This document shows positions 7,901 through 15,094 of a DNA stretch of 42,946 nt, in pieces. The stretch is from Streptomyces sp. MBT53 (GTDB taxonomy: Bacteria; Actinomycetota; Actinomycetes; Streptomycetales; Streptomycetaceae). The translations under genes and the position numbers were made by a program. Location of the stretch: contig NZ_JAEQAZ010000116.1 in the NCBI RefSeq assembly GCF_016654115.1, positions 1 to 42,946 of the forward strand, in the 5' to 3' direction. Positions within the stretch are counted from its first letter, which is position 1, and every line of letters begins with the position of its first letter. Under the pieces are notes generated by a model. That model made no database searches and had not been told where the DNA came from. It saw only the letters and a program-made list of their open reading frames with translations.

Positions 7901-9532
7901 ATGACGGACTCGCAGGCCCCGGAAAAGACCGGTACGGAAACGACGACCGGCACGAACCCCCTCGCACCGGCCCCCACAGGCGCCCGTACCGCCGCCGATG
8001 TGGTCACCCCGGAGCTGGTCGCCCAGCTCACGAAGGGGGTGGCCGGTTCCGGGCGGACCGCCAACCACACGCCGTTCACCGGCGAGAAGCTCGCCGACCT
8101 GCCCGAGTCCACCCCCGAGGACGTGGCGAAGGCCTTCGAGGCGGCTCGCGCCGCACAGGCCCTCTGGGAGCAGACTCCGGTACGGCAGCGCGCGGCCGTC
8201 CTGCTGCGCTTCCACGATCTCGTCCTCGCCCGCCAGGCCGAGGTCCTCGACCTGATCCAGCTGGAGACGGGCAAGGCGCGGCTGCACGCGCACGAGGAGG
8301 TGCAGGCCGTCGCCGTCGCGGCCCGCCACTACGGCCGCAAGGCCCCCGCCTACCTCCGCCCCAAGCGCCACACCGGTGCCGTCCCGACCCTCACCAAGGT
8401 CACCGAACTCCGCCACCCGCGCGGGGTAGTTGGTCAGATCGCCCCCTGGAACTACCCGCTCGAACTCTCCGTCGGCGACGCCCTCCCGGCCTTCGTCGCG
8501 GGCAACGCGGTCGTCATGAAGCCGGACACCGAGACCTGCCTCACGGCCCTCTGGGCGCGCGACCTCCTCATCGAGGCCGGCCTGCCCGCCGACGTCTTCC
8601 AGGTCGTCCTGGGCGAGGGCCCGGTCGTCGGCCCCGAGGTCGTCAAGCACGCCGACTACGTCTCCTTCACCGGCTCCACCCGCACGGGCCGCGAGGTCGC
8701 TCAGGGCGCCGCCGCCCGGCTGGTCGGCGTCTCCCTCGAACTCGGCGGAAAGAACGCCATGTTGGTCCTGGAGGACGCCGACCTCGACAAGGCGGCGGCG
8801 GGCGCGGTCCGCGCCTGCTTCTCCTCCGCCGGCCAACTCTGCATCTCCATCGAGCGGTTGTACGTCCACGAGTCGATCGCCGACGCCTTCCTGGAACGCT
8901 TCGCCGCCCGCACCAAGGCCATGCGCCTCGGCACCTCCCTCGCCTACGGCGCCGACATGGGATCCCTGGTGGGGGAGCGCCAGTTGGAGACGGTGACGCG
9001 CCATGTGGAGGAGGCCGTGGCCAAGGGCGCGAAGGTAGTCGCGGGCGGAGTCGCCCGCCCGGACATCGGCCGGTACTTCTTCGAACCGACCATCCTCGAC
9101 GGCGTCGAGGCCCCCATGTCGGTGTGCGGCGAGGAGACCTTCGGTCCGGTCGTCTCCATCTACCGCTTCAAGACGGAGGACGAGGCGGTGGAGGCGGCCA
9201 ACTCCACGTCCTACGGCCTCAATTCCTCGGTCTGGACGAAGGACGGCCGCCGCGGCCGCGCCGTCGCCGCCCGTCTGCGCACCGGCACGGTCAACGTCAA
9301 CGAGGGCTACGCCTCCGCCTACGGCAGCGTCCAGTCCCCCATGGGCGGCATGAAGGACTCCGGCCTCGGCCGCCGCCACGGCTCCGAGGGCATCCTCAAG
9401 TACACGGAGGCCCAAACGGTCGCCCAGCAGCGGCTGTTGCCGATGGCTCCTTCGCTGGGGATGACCGACGAGGCGTACGCCCAGTTCATGAGCAGGAGCC
9501 TCCGGGTGATGAAGGCCCTGCGTCTCAAGTAG
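7901..9532 (+). CDS. gabD2: Succinate-semialdehyde dehydrogenase (NADP+)
   Basis: Predicted 543-residue aldehyde dehydrogenase superfamily enzyme oxidising succinate semialdehyde to succinate, the last step of GABA catabolism, in the cytoplasm. Seen: Asn184 in the PWNYP oxyanion motif, catalytic base Glu280 in LELGGKN, nucleophile Cys314 in AGQLCISIER, and the PMGGMKDSGLGRR signature near the C-terminus. The body is most like the actinobacterial GabD2 group; related succinate-semialdehyde or other long-substrate ALDHs cannot be excluded by eye. The N-terminus carries about 30 extra Thr/Pro/Ala-rich residues. The GMC oxidoreductase follows 47 bp later and probably shares the transcript. No GABA transaminase is present in the window. 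Confidence 0.88.
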   Translation: MTDSQAPEKTGTETTTGTNPLAPAPTGARTAADVVTPELVAQLTKGVAGSGRTANHTPFTGEKLADLPESTPEDVAKAFEAARAAQALWEQTPVRQRAAVLLRFHDLVLARQAEVLDLIQLETGKARLHAHEEVQAVAVAARHYGRKAPAYLRPKRHTGAVPTLTKVTELRHPRGVVGQIAPWNYPLELSVGDALPAFVAGNAVVMKPDTETCLTALWARDLLIEAGLPADVFQVVLGEGPVVGPEVVKHADYVSFTGSTRTGREVAQGAAARLVGVSLELGGKNAMLVLEDADLDKAAAGAVRACFSSAGQLCISIERLYVHESIADAFLERFAARTKAMRLGTSLAYGADMGSLVGERQLETVTRHVEEAVAKGAKVVAGGVARPDIGRYFFEPTILDGVEAPMSVCGEETFGPVVSIYRFKTEDEAVEAANSTSYGLNSSVWTKDGRRGRAVAARLRTGTVNVNEGYASAYGSVQSPMGGMKDSGLGRRHGSEGILKYTEAQTVAQQRLLPMAPSLGMTDEAYAQFMSRSLRVMKALRLK

Positions 9533-9540
9533 CAGTCCCC

Positions 9541-9564
9541 GGTTCTGGTTCTGCTTCTGGTTCT
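9541..9564 (+). repeat. Hexamer tandem repeat between gabD2 and GMC genes
   Basis: Four consecutive 6-bp units (GGTTCT, GGTTCT, GCTTCT, GGTTCT) fill the intergenic gap just before the GMC Shine-Dalgarno. It is pyrimidine-skewed and unlike the flanking coding sequence; probably slippage-derived spacer. Confidence 0.7.
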
Positions 9565-9579
9565 CGACGAGGAGAGCAC

Positions 9580-11358
9580 GTGTCACAGGACACCTACGAC
9601 TACGACGTCATCGTCGTCGGCTCCGGCTTCGGTGGTTCCGTCACCGCCCTGCGCCTGACGGAGAAGGGCTACCGCGTAGGTGTCCTGGAGGCCGGCCGCC
9701 GCTTCACCCCCGCCACCCTCCCCAAGAACTCCTGGGACCTCAAGAACTACCTCTGGGCCCCCAGGCTCAACCTCTACGGCCTCCAGCGCATCCACCTGCT
9801 CGGCAACGTCATGGTCCTCGCCGGCGCGGGCGTGGGCGGCGGCTCCCTGAACTACGCCAACACCCTGTACGTCCCGCCCAAGCCGTTCTTCGAGGACCCC
9901 CAGTGGCGTGACATCACGGACTGGCAGGAGGAGTTGGGCCCGTACTACGACCAGGCCCGCCGCATGCTCGGCGTGCGCCTCAACCCGACGACGACGCCGT
10001 CCGACGTCCATCTGAAGGCCGCGGCCCAGCGGATGGGCGTCGGCGACACCTTCCACATGGCCCCGGTCGGCGTCTTCTTCGGCGACGGCGAGGACGCCGA
10101 CGGCACCGCGAAGGCCAGGCCCGGCGAGCAGGTCGCCGACCCGTACTTCGGCGGCGCGGGCCCGGCCCGCAAGGCCTGCACCGAGTGCGGCGAGTGCATG
10201 ACGGGCTGCCGGCACGGCGCCAAGAACACCCTCAACGAGAACTACCTCCACCTCGCCGAGAAGGCGGGCGCCGAGGTCCACCCGATGACGACGGTCGTGT
10301 CGGTCACGGACGACTCGCAGGGCGGCTACGCGGTCGCGACCCTGCCCACCGACGCCCGCCGGAAGTCCGAGGGCCGCACCTTCAAGGCCCGCCGGATCGT
10401 CCTCGCCGCCGGCACCTACGGCACCCAGACCCTCCTGCACCGCATGAAGGCGGGCGGGCAACTGCCGTACCTCTCCGAGAAGTTGGGCGAACTGACCCGC
10501 ACCAACTCGGAGGCGCTGGTCGGCGCGCAGACCAGCGACCGCCGCTACCGCAAAGCGACCGGCACCGCGAAGGCCGACTTCACACGCGGAGTCGCCATCA
10601 CCTCCTCGATCCACCCCGACGAGAACACCCACATCGAACCGGTCCGCTACGGCAAGGGCTCCAACTCGATGGGCGGCCTCTCCATCCTCCAAGTCCCGTA
10701 CGCGGAGGGCTCGTCGAGGGCGCTGGCCTGGCTGGCGAACGCGGCCCGCCACCCGCTCCTGGTCCTGCGTTCGCTCTCCAACCGCCACTGGTCGGAACGG
10801 ACCATCATCGGCCTGGTGATGCAGTCGCTGGACAACTCGCTGACGACCTATCTGAAGCAGGACGGCGTGGGGAAGGGGCTGTTGACGGCCCGTCAGGGGC
10901 ACGGCGCTCACAACCCCAAGCAGATCAGGGCGGCTTCGGAGGCCGCGGCGGCCATCGCCGCCGAGATCAACGGCTTCGCGGGCTCCAACGTCGGCGAACT
11001 GATGGGCACCCCGCTCACCGCTCACTTCCTCGGCGGCTGTCCCATCGGCGCCTCGCGCGAGACCGGCGTGATCGACCCGTACCACCGCCTCTACGGCCAC
11101 CCCGGCATCTCGGTCGTCGACGGCGCGGCCGTCTCGGCGAACCTCGGCGTCAACCCGTCGCTCACCATCACCGCGCAGGCCGAGCGCGCGATGTCGTACT
11201 GGCCCAACAAGGGCGAGCCGGACCCGCGTCCGCGCCAAGGGGCGTCGTACGAACGGCTGAAGGCGGTGGAGCCGCGTCAACCGGCCGTCCCCGAGGGCGC
11301 GTTCGGGGCGCTGAAGCTGCCGTTCCTGGGGATGCCGACGGTGCCGCCGAAGCCGTAG
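9580..11358 (+). CDS. GMC-family FAD oxidoreductase (cholesterol-oxidase-like)
   Basis: Predicted 592-residue flavoenzyme. The FAD-binding Rossmann motif GSGFGG is at residues 14-19, followed by the acidic residue in LEAGRR. A Gly-rich AGAGVGGGSLNYAN motif, typical of ChoD/cholesterol-oxidase-like members, lies near residue 90. The C-terminal GMC region holds HFLGGCPIG and GAAVSANLGVNPSLTI. Four cysteines, C200-x2-C203-x2-C206-x3-C210, lie in TECGECMTGCRHGAKNT, a ferredoxin-like cluster pattern also present in ChoD-like relatives. It oxidises an alcohol, possibly a sterol or other bulky substrate, and lacks a signal peptide, so it is probably intracellular. GTG 9580 was chosen for GAGGAG 5 nt upstream. 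The reading frame is open far upstream but only as a shadow of the dehydrogenase gene. Confidence 0.87.
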   Translation: MSQDTYDYDVIVVGSGFGGSVTALRLTEKGYRVGVLEAGRRFTPATLPKNSWDLKNYLWAPRLNLYGLQRIHLLGNVMVLAGAGVGGGSLNYANTLYVPPKPFFEDPQWRDITDWQEELGPYYDQARRMLGVRLNPTTTPSDVHLKAAAQRMGVGDTFHMAPVGVFFGDGEDADGTAKARPGEQVADPYFGGAGPARKACTECGECMTGCRHGAKNTLNENYLHLAEKAGAEVHPMTTVVSVTDDSQGGYAVATLPTDARRKSEGRTFKARRIVLAAGTYGTQTLLHRMKAGGQLPYLSEKLGELTRTNSEALVGAQTSDRRYRKATGTAKADFTRGVAITSSIHPDENTHIEPVRYGKGSNSMGGLSILQVPYAEGSSRALAWLANAARHPLLVLRSLSNRHWSERTIIGLVMQSLDNSLTTYLKQDGVGKGLLTARQGHGAHNPKQIRAASEAAAAIAAEINGFAGSNVGELMGTPLTAHFLGGCPIGASRETGVIDPYHRLYGHPGISVVDGAAVSANLGVNPSLTITAQAERAMSYWPNKGEPDPRPRQGASYERLKAVEPRQPAVPEGAFGALKLPFLGMPTVPPKP

Positions 11359-11406
11359 AGGCCGCCGAACTCGTAGAAGCCGTAGAAGCCGTAGAAGTCG
11401 TAGAGA
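11353..11406 (+). repeat. 9-bp tandem repeats carrying in-frame TAG stops
   Basis: Directly at the GMC stop, 9-bp units of the form YCGTAGARG recur (11371-11406, four in tandem, with a related unit at 11353). Because the period is a multiple of three, TAG recurs in frame at 11356, 11374, 11383, 11392 and 11401. Confidence 0.75.
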
Positions 11407-11423
11407 GGCATCCGGGCAAACAG

Positions 11424-11457
11424 AAGGACCTGCGCCCCCCTCCGAGCGCAGGTCCTT
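11424..11457. terminator. Bidirectional terminator between convergent genes
   Basis: A 12-bp perfect stem (AAGGACCTGCGC / GCGCAGGTCCTT) with a 10-nt loop, ending in TTT on the plus strand, lies between the GMC gene and the convergent wall-protein gene. Confidence 0.8.
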
Positions 11458-11476
11458 TGTTCGAGCGAGCTGCGTG

Positions 11477-12535
11477 TTACGCGCTCTCTCCGGTCTTGCG
11501 GCGGCGCACCATGACCACGGCTGCGGCACCCGCGACGACCGCCGCGCCGCCCACGAGGCCGATCACCGGCAGGGCGGAGCTGGAGCCGGTCTCGGCGAGG
11601 TTGCCGGTGGCCTCGTTGACCGCGCCCTGCGGCTTCAGGTCCTCGTCGGTCCCGCTGGGCTTCTGGCCGGTCGGCTTGGCCTCACCCGTGCTGCCCGGGT
11701 TGCTGCCGGCGGCGAGCACGGAGAACTCGTAGTAGTCGCCGTTGACGTAGCAGGACTTGCCCTTGCCCGCGTACACCGCCTGGCTCAGCGCGAACGACGA
11801 GCCCGCGGGGGCCTTGGGCTTGATCGCCACGCGCAGGTCGAGCGTGGTCGAGGAGTTCTTCTCCAGGGTGGGAAGAACCGCGACGACGCTCCCGGACAGC
11901 GTGGTCTCGCTGCTGCCGGAGCCGACGGTCTGCTGGTAGGAGTCGGTCCACTTGCCGTCCTGCTTCAGCTGGATCTCGGCCAGGCCCAGCAGCAGCGACG
12001 CGTTGTCGTCCACATCGTCGCTGTACTCGGTGAGCGCGTTGATCCAGACGTTCTGCAGGTCCTTGTCCGAGGAGTTGTTCACCACGAACTTGAAGGTGTG
12101 CCAGCCGGAACCGGCGACGATCTTGTTCGGCAGCCCGGTGATCGACGCGGTGAGCTTCTCGTCCAGGTCGAACGTCTTGCAGTCCGCGTACGGGTCGAAG
12201 TCGTCGGACGGCTTGCTCGGCGACGCGGACGGGCTCGGCGACGCGCTCCCGCTCGGGGTGCCCGACGCGGCGGGGCTGCTGCTGCCCGCGGCCGGCGAGC
12301 TGGTGTCCGAGGCGGGGGTGCTGGTGTCCGCGGCCGGGCTGCTCGTGTCCGACGCGGGCGTGCTGTTGTCGGCCGCGGGGCTGCTCGTGTCCGCCGCCGG
12401 GGTGCTGGCGTCGGCCGCCGGACTGCTGGACGACGTGTCGGGCGAGTCGGCGAACGCGGCCGGCGCCGACAGCAGGGCGAGCGGAGCGATGGCGGCCGTC
12501 GCGGCGACCGTGGCCATGACACGACGAAGCTTCAT
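11477..12535 (-). CDS. LAETG sortase-anchored surface protein
   Basis: Predicted 352-residue secreted and wall-anchored protein. Signal peptide at residues 1-31 (MKLRRVMATVAATAAIA start, AFADS cleavage). Then an Ala/Ser/Pro/Thr stalk (about 33-105) built of degenerate 8-9-residue units (SSPAADxS, STPASDTS), a folded middle domain (about 115-280) with one Cys near each end (CKTF, SCYV) that may form a disulfide, and a Pro/Gly linker. The tail holds LAETG (313-317), a hydrophobic span and RRRK: a class E sortase substrate like those of other Streptomyces. ATG 12535 follows GAGGA with short spacing; the longer open frame upstream lacks a signal peptide. Function beyond surface display is unknown. 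No sortase gene is nearby. Confidence 0.9.
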   Translation of the reverse strand: MKLRRVMATVAATAAIAPLALLSAPAAFADSPDTSSSSPAADASTPAADTSSPAADNSTPASDTSSPAADTSTPASDTSSPAAGSSSPAASGTPSGSASPSPSASPSKPSDDFDPYADCKTFDLDEKLTASITGLPNKIVAGSGWHTFKFVVNNSSDKDLQNVWINALTEYSDDVDDNASLLLGLAEIQLKQDGKWTDSYQQTVGSGSSETTLSGSVVAVLPTLEKNSSTTLDLRVAIKPKAPAGSSFALSQAVYAGKGKSCYVNGDYYEFSVLAAGSNPGSTGEAKPTGQKPSGTDEDLKPQGAVNEATGNLAETGSSSALPVIGLVGGAAVVAGAAAVVMVRRRKTGESA

Positions 12536-12707
12536 GAAGTCCTCAAGAAGTCCGGAGTGCTGCGACAGCGCAGCACGCTGGGTCGGAGGGCTCCGCGTGT
12601 GGGGCGCGGGTGTGGCCCTTGTTATGCAGGTGTGACCCGGGAAGCCTGTGAATGGTTGTGTCAACCTCACGGGATTCTTATGTGGGCTGTGTCACACCCA
12701 AGTTCTT

Positions 12708-12737
12708 CTTGTGAACACGCTTTCGGGCGCCTACAAC
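12708..12737 (+). promoter_or_regulatory. Promoter giving leaderless GTG start
   Basis: -35 TTGTGA (12708-12713), 18-bp spacer, -10 TACAAC (12732-12737), 6 nt to GTG 12744. There is no Shine-Dalgarno before 12744. The other in-frame GTG (12711) would lie inside the -35. Confidence 0.5.
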
Positions 12738-12743
12738 TACCTG

Positions 12744-13874
12744 GTGTCTGACAAACCGTCCGAGGAACCGTCCTCGACCCCGGAGATCCCCGACGACGTC
12801 TGGGACAAGTTCGCCCGTGACACGGAGCGTGACATCCGGGCTTCCGCACAGAAGGAACCATCCGCGCGCGCCCGCGAGGTGACCGAACGCCTGAAGAAGG
12901 CCGAGCAGCCCGAGGGCTGGCGGACCGGTCCGGCCTGGCAGGAGATGAACGGGAGCGCCCGGCGCAGGCGTCGCCTGTGGGCCGTCCTCGGTGTCCCGCT
13001 CGCCGTGGCCGTCGCCGTGGTCGCGATGCGGCCGTCGCTGCTGCCCGGCGACCCCTTCGGCGCGAACCACACCGACTCGGCCTCCCCGCTCGCCCCGGAG
13101 ACCGCCGCCCCGACCGCCGCGCCCTCCACCGTGGACCCCCAAATACCCACCCTGGACCGGCCGTTCGCCGGTTCACCCGCCCTGAACTGGGCCGACGGCG
13201 CGGCCGGCATCATCCTGCCGAAGGCGACCGCCGTGGGCACCTTCTCCAAGGACCGGGTCGAACTGGCCCTCCAGCAGACGAAGATCCTGCTCGTCGCGTC
13301 CAACCTCGACCCGAAGACGATCGGCGGCGCCCGCCCGTCCGCCGCGCTCGCCGTCCTCGACCCGAAGCAGCCCAAGGTCCTCGCCGACCTGAAAGCCTCC
13401 CTGGCCCTCCCGACCAAGGCCAACGACCCCACGCTGCTGTTCAGCCGCTTCGACCCCAAGGACGTACGGCTGGTCGGCAAGGTCGTGAAGACCCGCGGCC
13501 GCATCACCTTCGCGAAGGACTCCAGCGGGGGCGTCACCGTCCACGCCGACTACACCTTCGTCTACCCGCTGGTCCGGACCGACGGCTCCACCGAGGTCGC
13601 CCGCACCATCGTCCGCCGGGTGATCGACACCGAGATCCTCGACCCCGCCCACTACGTGGTCACCCCCGGCCTGCTGACCCTCACCCTCAACAACGCGGAC
13701 TTCGGCAACTCGGCCTGCGACGTCTACGACGGCTATCTCCACCCGCAGTTCGACTCCGACGCCACGTCGTCCCCCACGGGCGCGACGCCCTCGGGCCCGA
13801 CGACGGACCCGTACGACCGCAGCAAGGACATCAGCAAGGACCAGGGCACCTGCGGGACGGTGAGCCGGACCTAG
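12744..13874 (+). CDS. Membrane-anchored hypothetical protein with extracellular domain
   Basis: Predicted 376-residue type II-like membrane protein. A charged cytoplasmic N-terminus of about 75 residues (SDKPSEEPSSTPEIPDDVWD start) is followed by RRRRR, a single span (LWAVLGVPLAVAVAVVAM, about residues 77-95) and an extracytoplasmic domain of about 270 residues. The outer domain has a Pro/Ala/Thr linker, then a mixed alpha/beta region ending with two cysteines (SACDVYDGY and GTCGTV) that could pair. I recognise no named family. GTG 12744 is supported by promoter spacing. The gene is divergent from the wall protein, with about 208 bp between starts, and is followed by a strong terminator. Confidence 0.75.
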   Translation: MSDKPSEEPSSTPEIPDDVWDKFARDTERDIRASAQKEPSARAREVTERLKKAEQPEGWRTGPAWQEMNGSARRRRRLWAVLGVPLAVAVAVVAMRPSLLPGDPFGANHTDSASPLAPETAAPTAAPSTVDPQIPTLDRPFAGSPALNWADGAAGIILPKATAVGTFSKDRVELALQQTKILLVASNLDPKTIGGARPSAALAVLDPKQPKVLADLKASLALPTKANDPTLLFSRFDPKDVRLVGKVVKTRGRITFAKDSSGGVTVHADYTFVYPLVRTDGSTEVARTIVRRVIDTEILDPAHYVVTPGLLTLTLNNADFGNSACDVYDGYLHPQFDSDATSSPTGATPSGPTTDPYDRSKDISKDQGTCGTVSRT

Positions 13875-13882
13875 CCAGGTCA

Positions 13883-13922
13883 CGGTCATGGCTGACGGGC
13901 AACGGTCGTGGCTGACGGGCAA
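13883..13922 (+). repeat. 20-bp tandem duplication after stop codon
   Basis: Two adjacent 20-bp copies (13883-13902 and 13903-13922) differ at one base. They lie between the stop codon and the terminator hairpin. Confidence 0.85.
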
Positions 13923-13924
13923 GC

Positions 13925-13959
13925 GAAGGGCCCCGCGGGACGGAGCCGCGGGGCCCTTC
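13925..13959 (+). terminator. Strong rho-independent-type hairpin
   Basis: Perfect 14-bp stem GAAGGGCCCCGCGG / CCGCGGGGCCCTTC with a 7-nt loop, 50 bp after the stop of the membrane protein gene. It has no long U tract, as is usual in Streptomyces. Confidence 0.85.
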
Positions 13960-14485
13960 TCCGTCAGCACCGACGTCAGGGCAGCGCCGGTGCCTGGGAG
14001 CGGCGCCGGGGGGTTGCGCCGCTGGTCTGAAGTTGTCCGAAGTGCCCCGGGTCGGCGCCCCCGCGCACCGGGGGCGCGCGCTTGGTCTCGACCTTTGGCA
14101 GTGGGACGGTGCACCGCAATGCGGTTGACTGCTTTGGGACTTGGGGCTCGGAGAGGCGCTCGGGGGGCTTCTACGCATCGTGCTGGATGGAGACGGCCAC
14201 CGCAACCGTTCGATCCGGCTTTGTGCATTTTTGCAGTTTCCGCCGGGCGGCCCCGGGCGTCCCCGGAGCCGACCGTTCTCTTGGGTGACCGGGCTGCTGT
14301 CCCCTGCCGTCCGGTCACGACCCTGGAGCGAGGTCCCACGACGTACGGCACGATCCGTACGTCTCATCGCCCCAGCGAGCCACGCGTGGTTCTTTCGGGC
14401 CCGCCCCTGGCTGGCACGGACACCCCCACCAACGAAGCGGTTCACGAAGCGGTCACGCGCCGTACGGGTGAGACCGGGCTCGAAC
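13960..14485. other. 526-bp intergenic region without a convincing gene
   Basis: Lies between convergent genes. Codon-position bias is absent and GC falls locally around 14080-14250, so short frames here are not supported. It contains a 13-bp dyad ACCGCA-A-TGCGGT (14113-14125) whose right edge touches a TTGACT box (14125-14130), but no matching -10 follows. A small RNA is possible but unsupported. Confidence 0.5.
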
Positions 14486-14749
14486 TCAGATCCGCCCCCG
14501 CGACAGTTCGAGCAGCTTCATCGCGAGCGAGGTACCGGGCTTGCCGAGCGCGTCCCTGTAACGGCCGAGGATCTCGTTCTCCCGCGACAGGTGCACACGC
14601 CGGCCGCCGGAGGCGATCCGTGTCTCCTGGACGACGGCGGACACGGCGACCCGTTCCTGGATCAGCCCGATGATCCGGTCGTCGAGAGCGTCGATGCGCT
14701 CACGGGCGTCGGCGATGGTCTGCTCGGGGGTGGAGGTGGAGGTGGTCAT
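14486..14749 (-). CDS. Chorismate mutase (AroQ type)
   Basis: Predicted 87-residue single-domain enzyme converting chorismate to prephenate, the branch point to phenylalanine and tyrosine. The all-helical AroQ pattern is clear: helix 1 IADARERIDALDDRIIGLIQER, with the catalytic Arg and the D-x-x-I/L-x-x-L/I-x-x-R spacing, then a VHLSRENEIL segment carrying the active-site Arg/Glu, and a C-terminal helix. The length is typical of a free-standing mutase. ATG 14749 follows a weak AGGAG (the plus-strand complement is CTCCT). It is preceded by a leader peptide and hairpins that look like Phe/Tyr transcription attenuation, in keeping with its pathway role. It is divergent from guaA, which is unrelated in pathway. 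Confidence 0.92.
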   Translation of the reverse strand: MTTSTSTPEQTIADARERIDALDDRIIGLIQERVAVSAVVQETRIASGGRRVHLSRENEILGRYRDALGKPGTSLAMKLLELSRGRI

Positions 14750-14799
14750 GAGGGGCTCCTGGTGGCTTGGAGCGCCTGGACCGACGGACCGGGAAACGA

Positions 14800-14834
14800 C
14801 AGGCGCCCCGGGCCTTGTCGGCCCGGGGCGCCTG
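14800..14834 (-). terminator. Attenuator terminator stem before chorismate mutase
   Basis: A perfect 15-bp stem with a 5-nt loop (arms 14800-14814 and 14820-14834; arm core GGCGCCCCGGGCC) lies in the 5' leader of the mutase transcript, followed by GTCGTTT. The arm nearest the leader peptide can alternatively pair (CGGGCCG with CGGCCCG) with the pause-hairpin region at 14870-14893, as attenuation requires. Confidence 0.7.
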
Positions 14835-14854
14835 GAAAGTCGCTTGTCAGTAGC

Positions 14855-14926
14855 TCAAGCAGCTCGACCATGGCAGCCGGCGGGCCGGTTGCCATAGGTA
14901 AAGAGGAAGGTCGGGTGCGTGAGCAT
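14855..14926 (-). CDS. Aromatic amino-acid leader peptide (attenuation control)
   Basis: A 23-codon ORF, MLTHPTFLFTYGNR followed by PAGCHGRAA, ending in TGA at 14857-14855. Codons 7, 9 and 11 are Phe, Phe and Tyr, the end products of the pathway served by the downstream chorismate mutase. Immediately after the Tyr codon an imperfect hairpin begins (GGCA-a-CCGGC-cc-GCCGG-c-TGCC), the position of a 1:2 pause hairpin. A CATACT -10-like box lies about 7 nt before the ATG, so the peptide is probably translated from a leaderless mRNA. A ribosome stalled for Phe or Tyr would open the first hairpin and favour an antiterminator. Ordering of control codons, hairpin and terminator is seen; the mechanism is inferred. 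Confidence 0.65.
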   Translation of the reverse strand: MLTHPTFLFTYGNRPAGCHGRAA

Positions 14927-15044
14927 GGGGGCGAGTATGCCACAGCACTTTTGCAGCGGGCCGAGCCGGGCGTTGGGTGGGCACAGGCCCGGGGGTCCGG
15001 GGGCGGAGCCCGCGGTACGACCAGGTGCCCCACGCCGACCCCGT

Positions 15045-15050
15045 TAGAAT
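15045..15050 (+). promoter_or_regulatory. -10 box of guaA
   Basis: TAGAAT in the 5' region of guaA, about 45 nt before the GTG start; no consensus -35 is visible. I see no purine (guanine) riboswitch between it and the start. Confidence 0.4.
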
Positions 15051-15094
15051 CGGTACCCAGACCCCCTGCCCCACCGCCGGAAGGCCACGCTCCC

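Noticed and set aside
7843..9579. Continuous plus frame joining the dehydrogenase region to the GMC gene, suggesting a fusion
   Set aside because: The 5' part is an out-of-frame reading of the dehydrogenase gene; GMC has its own GAGGAG and GTG start at 9580.
14082..14288. 68-codon plus-strand ORF in the 526-bp gap
   Set aside because: No codon bias, no ribosome site and an unusual residue mix; treated as non-coding.
14843..14851. TTGTCAGTA near the mutase leader as a damage motif
   Set aside because: Last base differs and no TANNNT box lies 8 bp downstream; the sequence is part of the attenuator leader.
14141..15094. N-terminal extension of guaA of about 318 residues
   Set aside because: It runs across the chorismate mutase and its leader on the other strand, and GuaA of normal length starts at GTG 15095 with a ribosome site.
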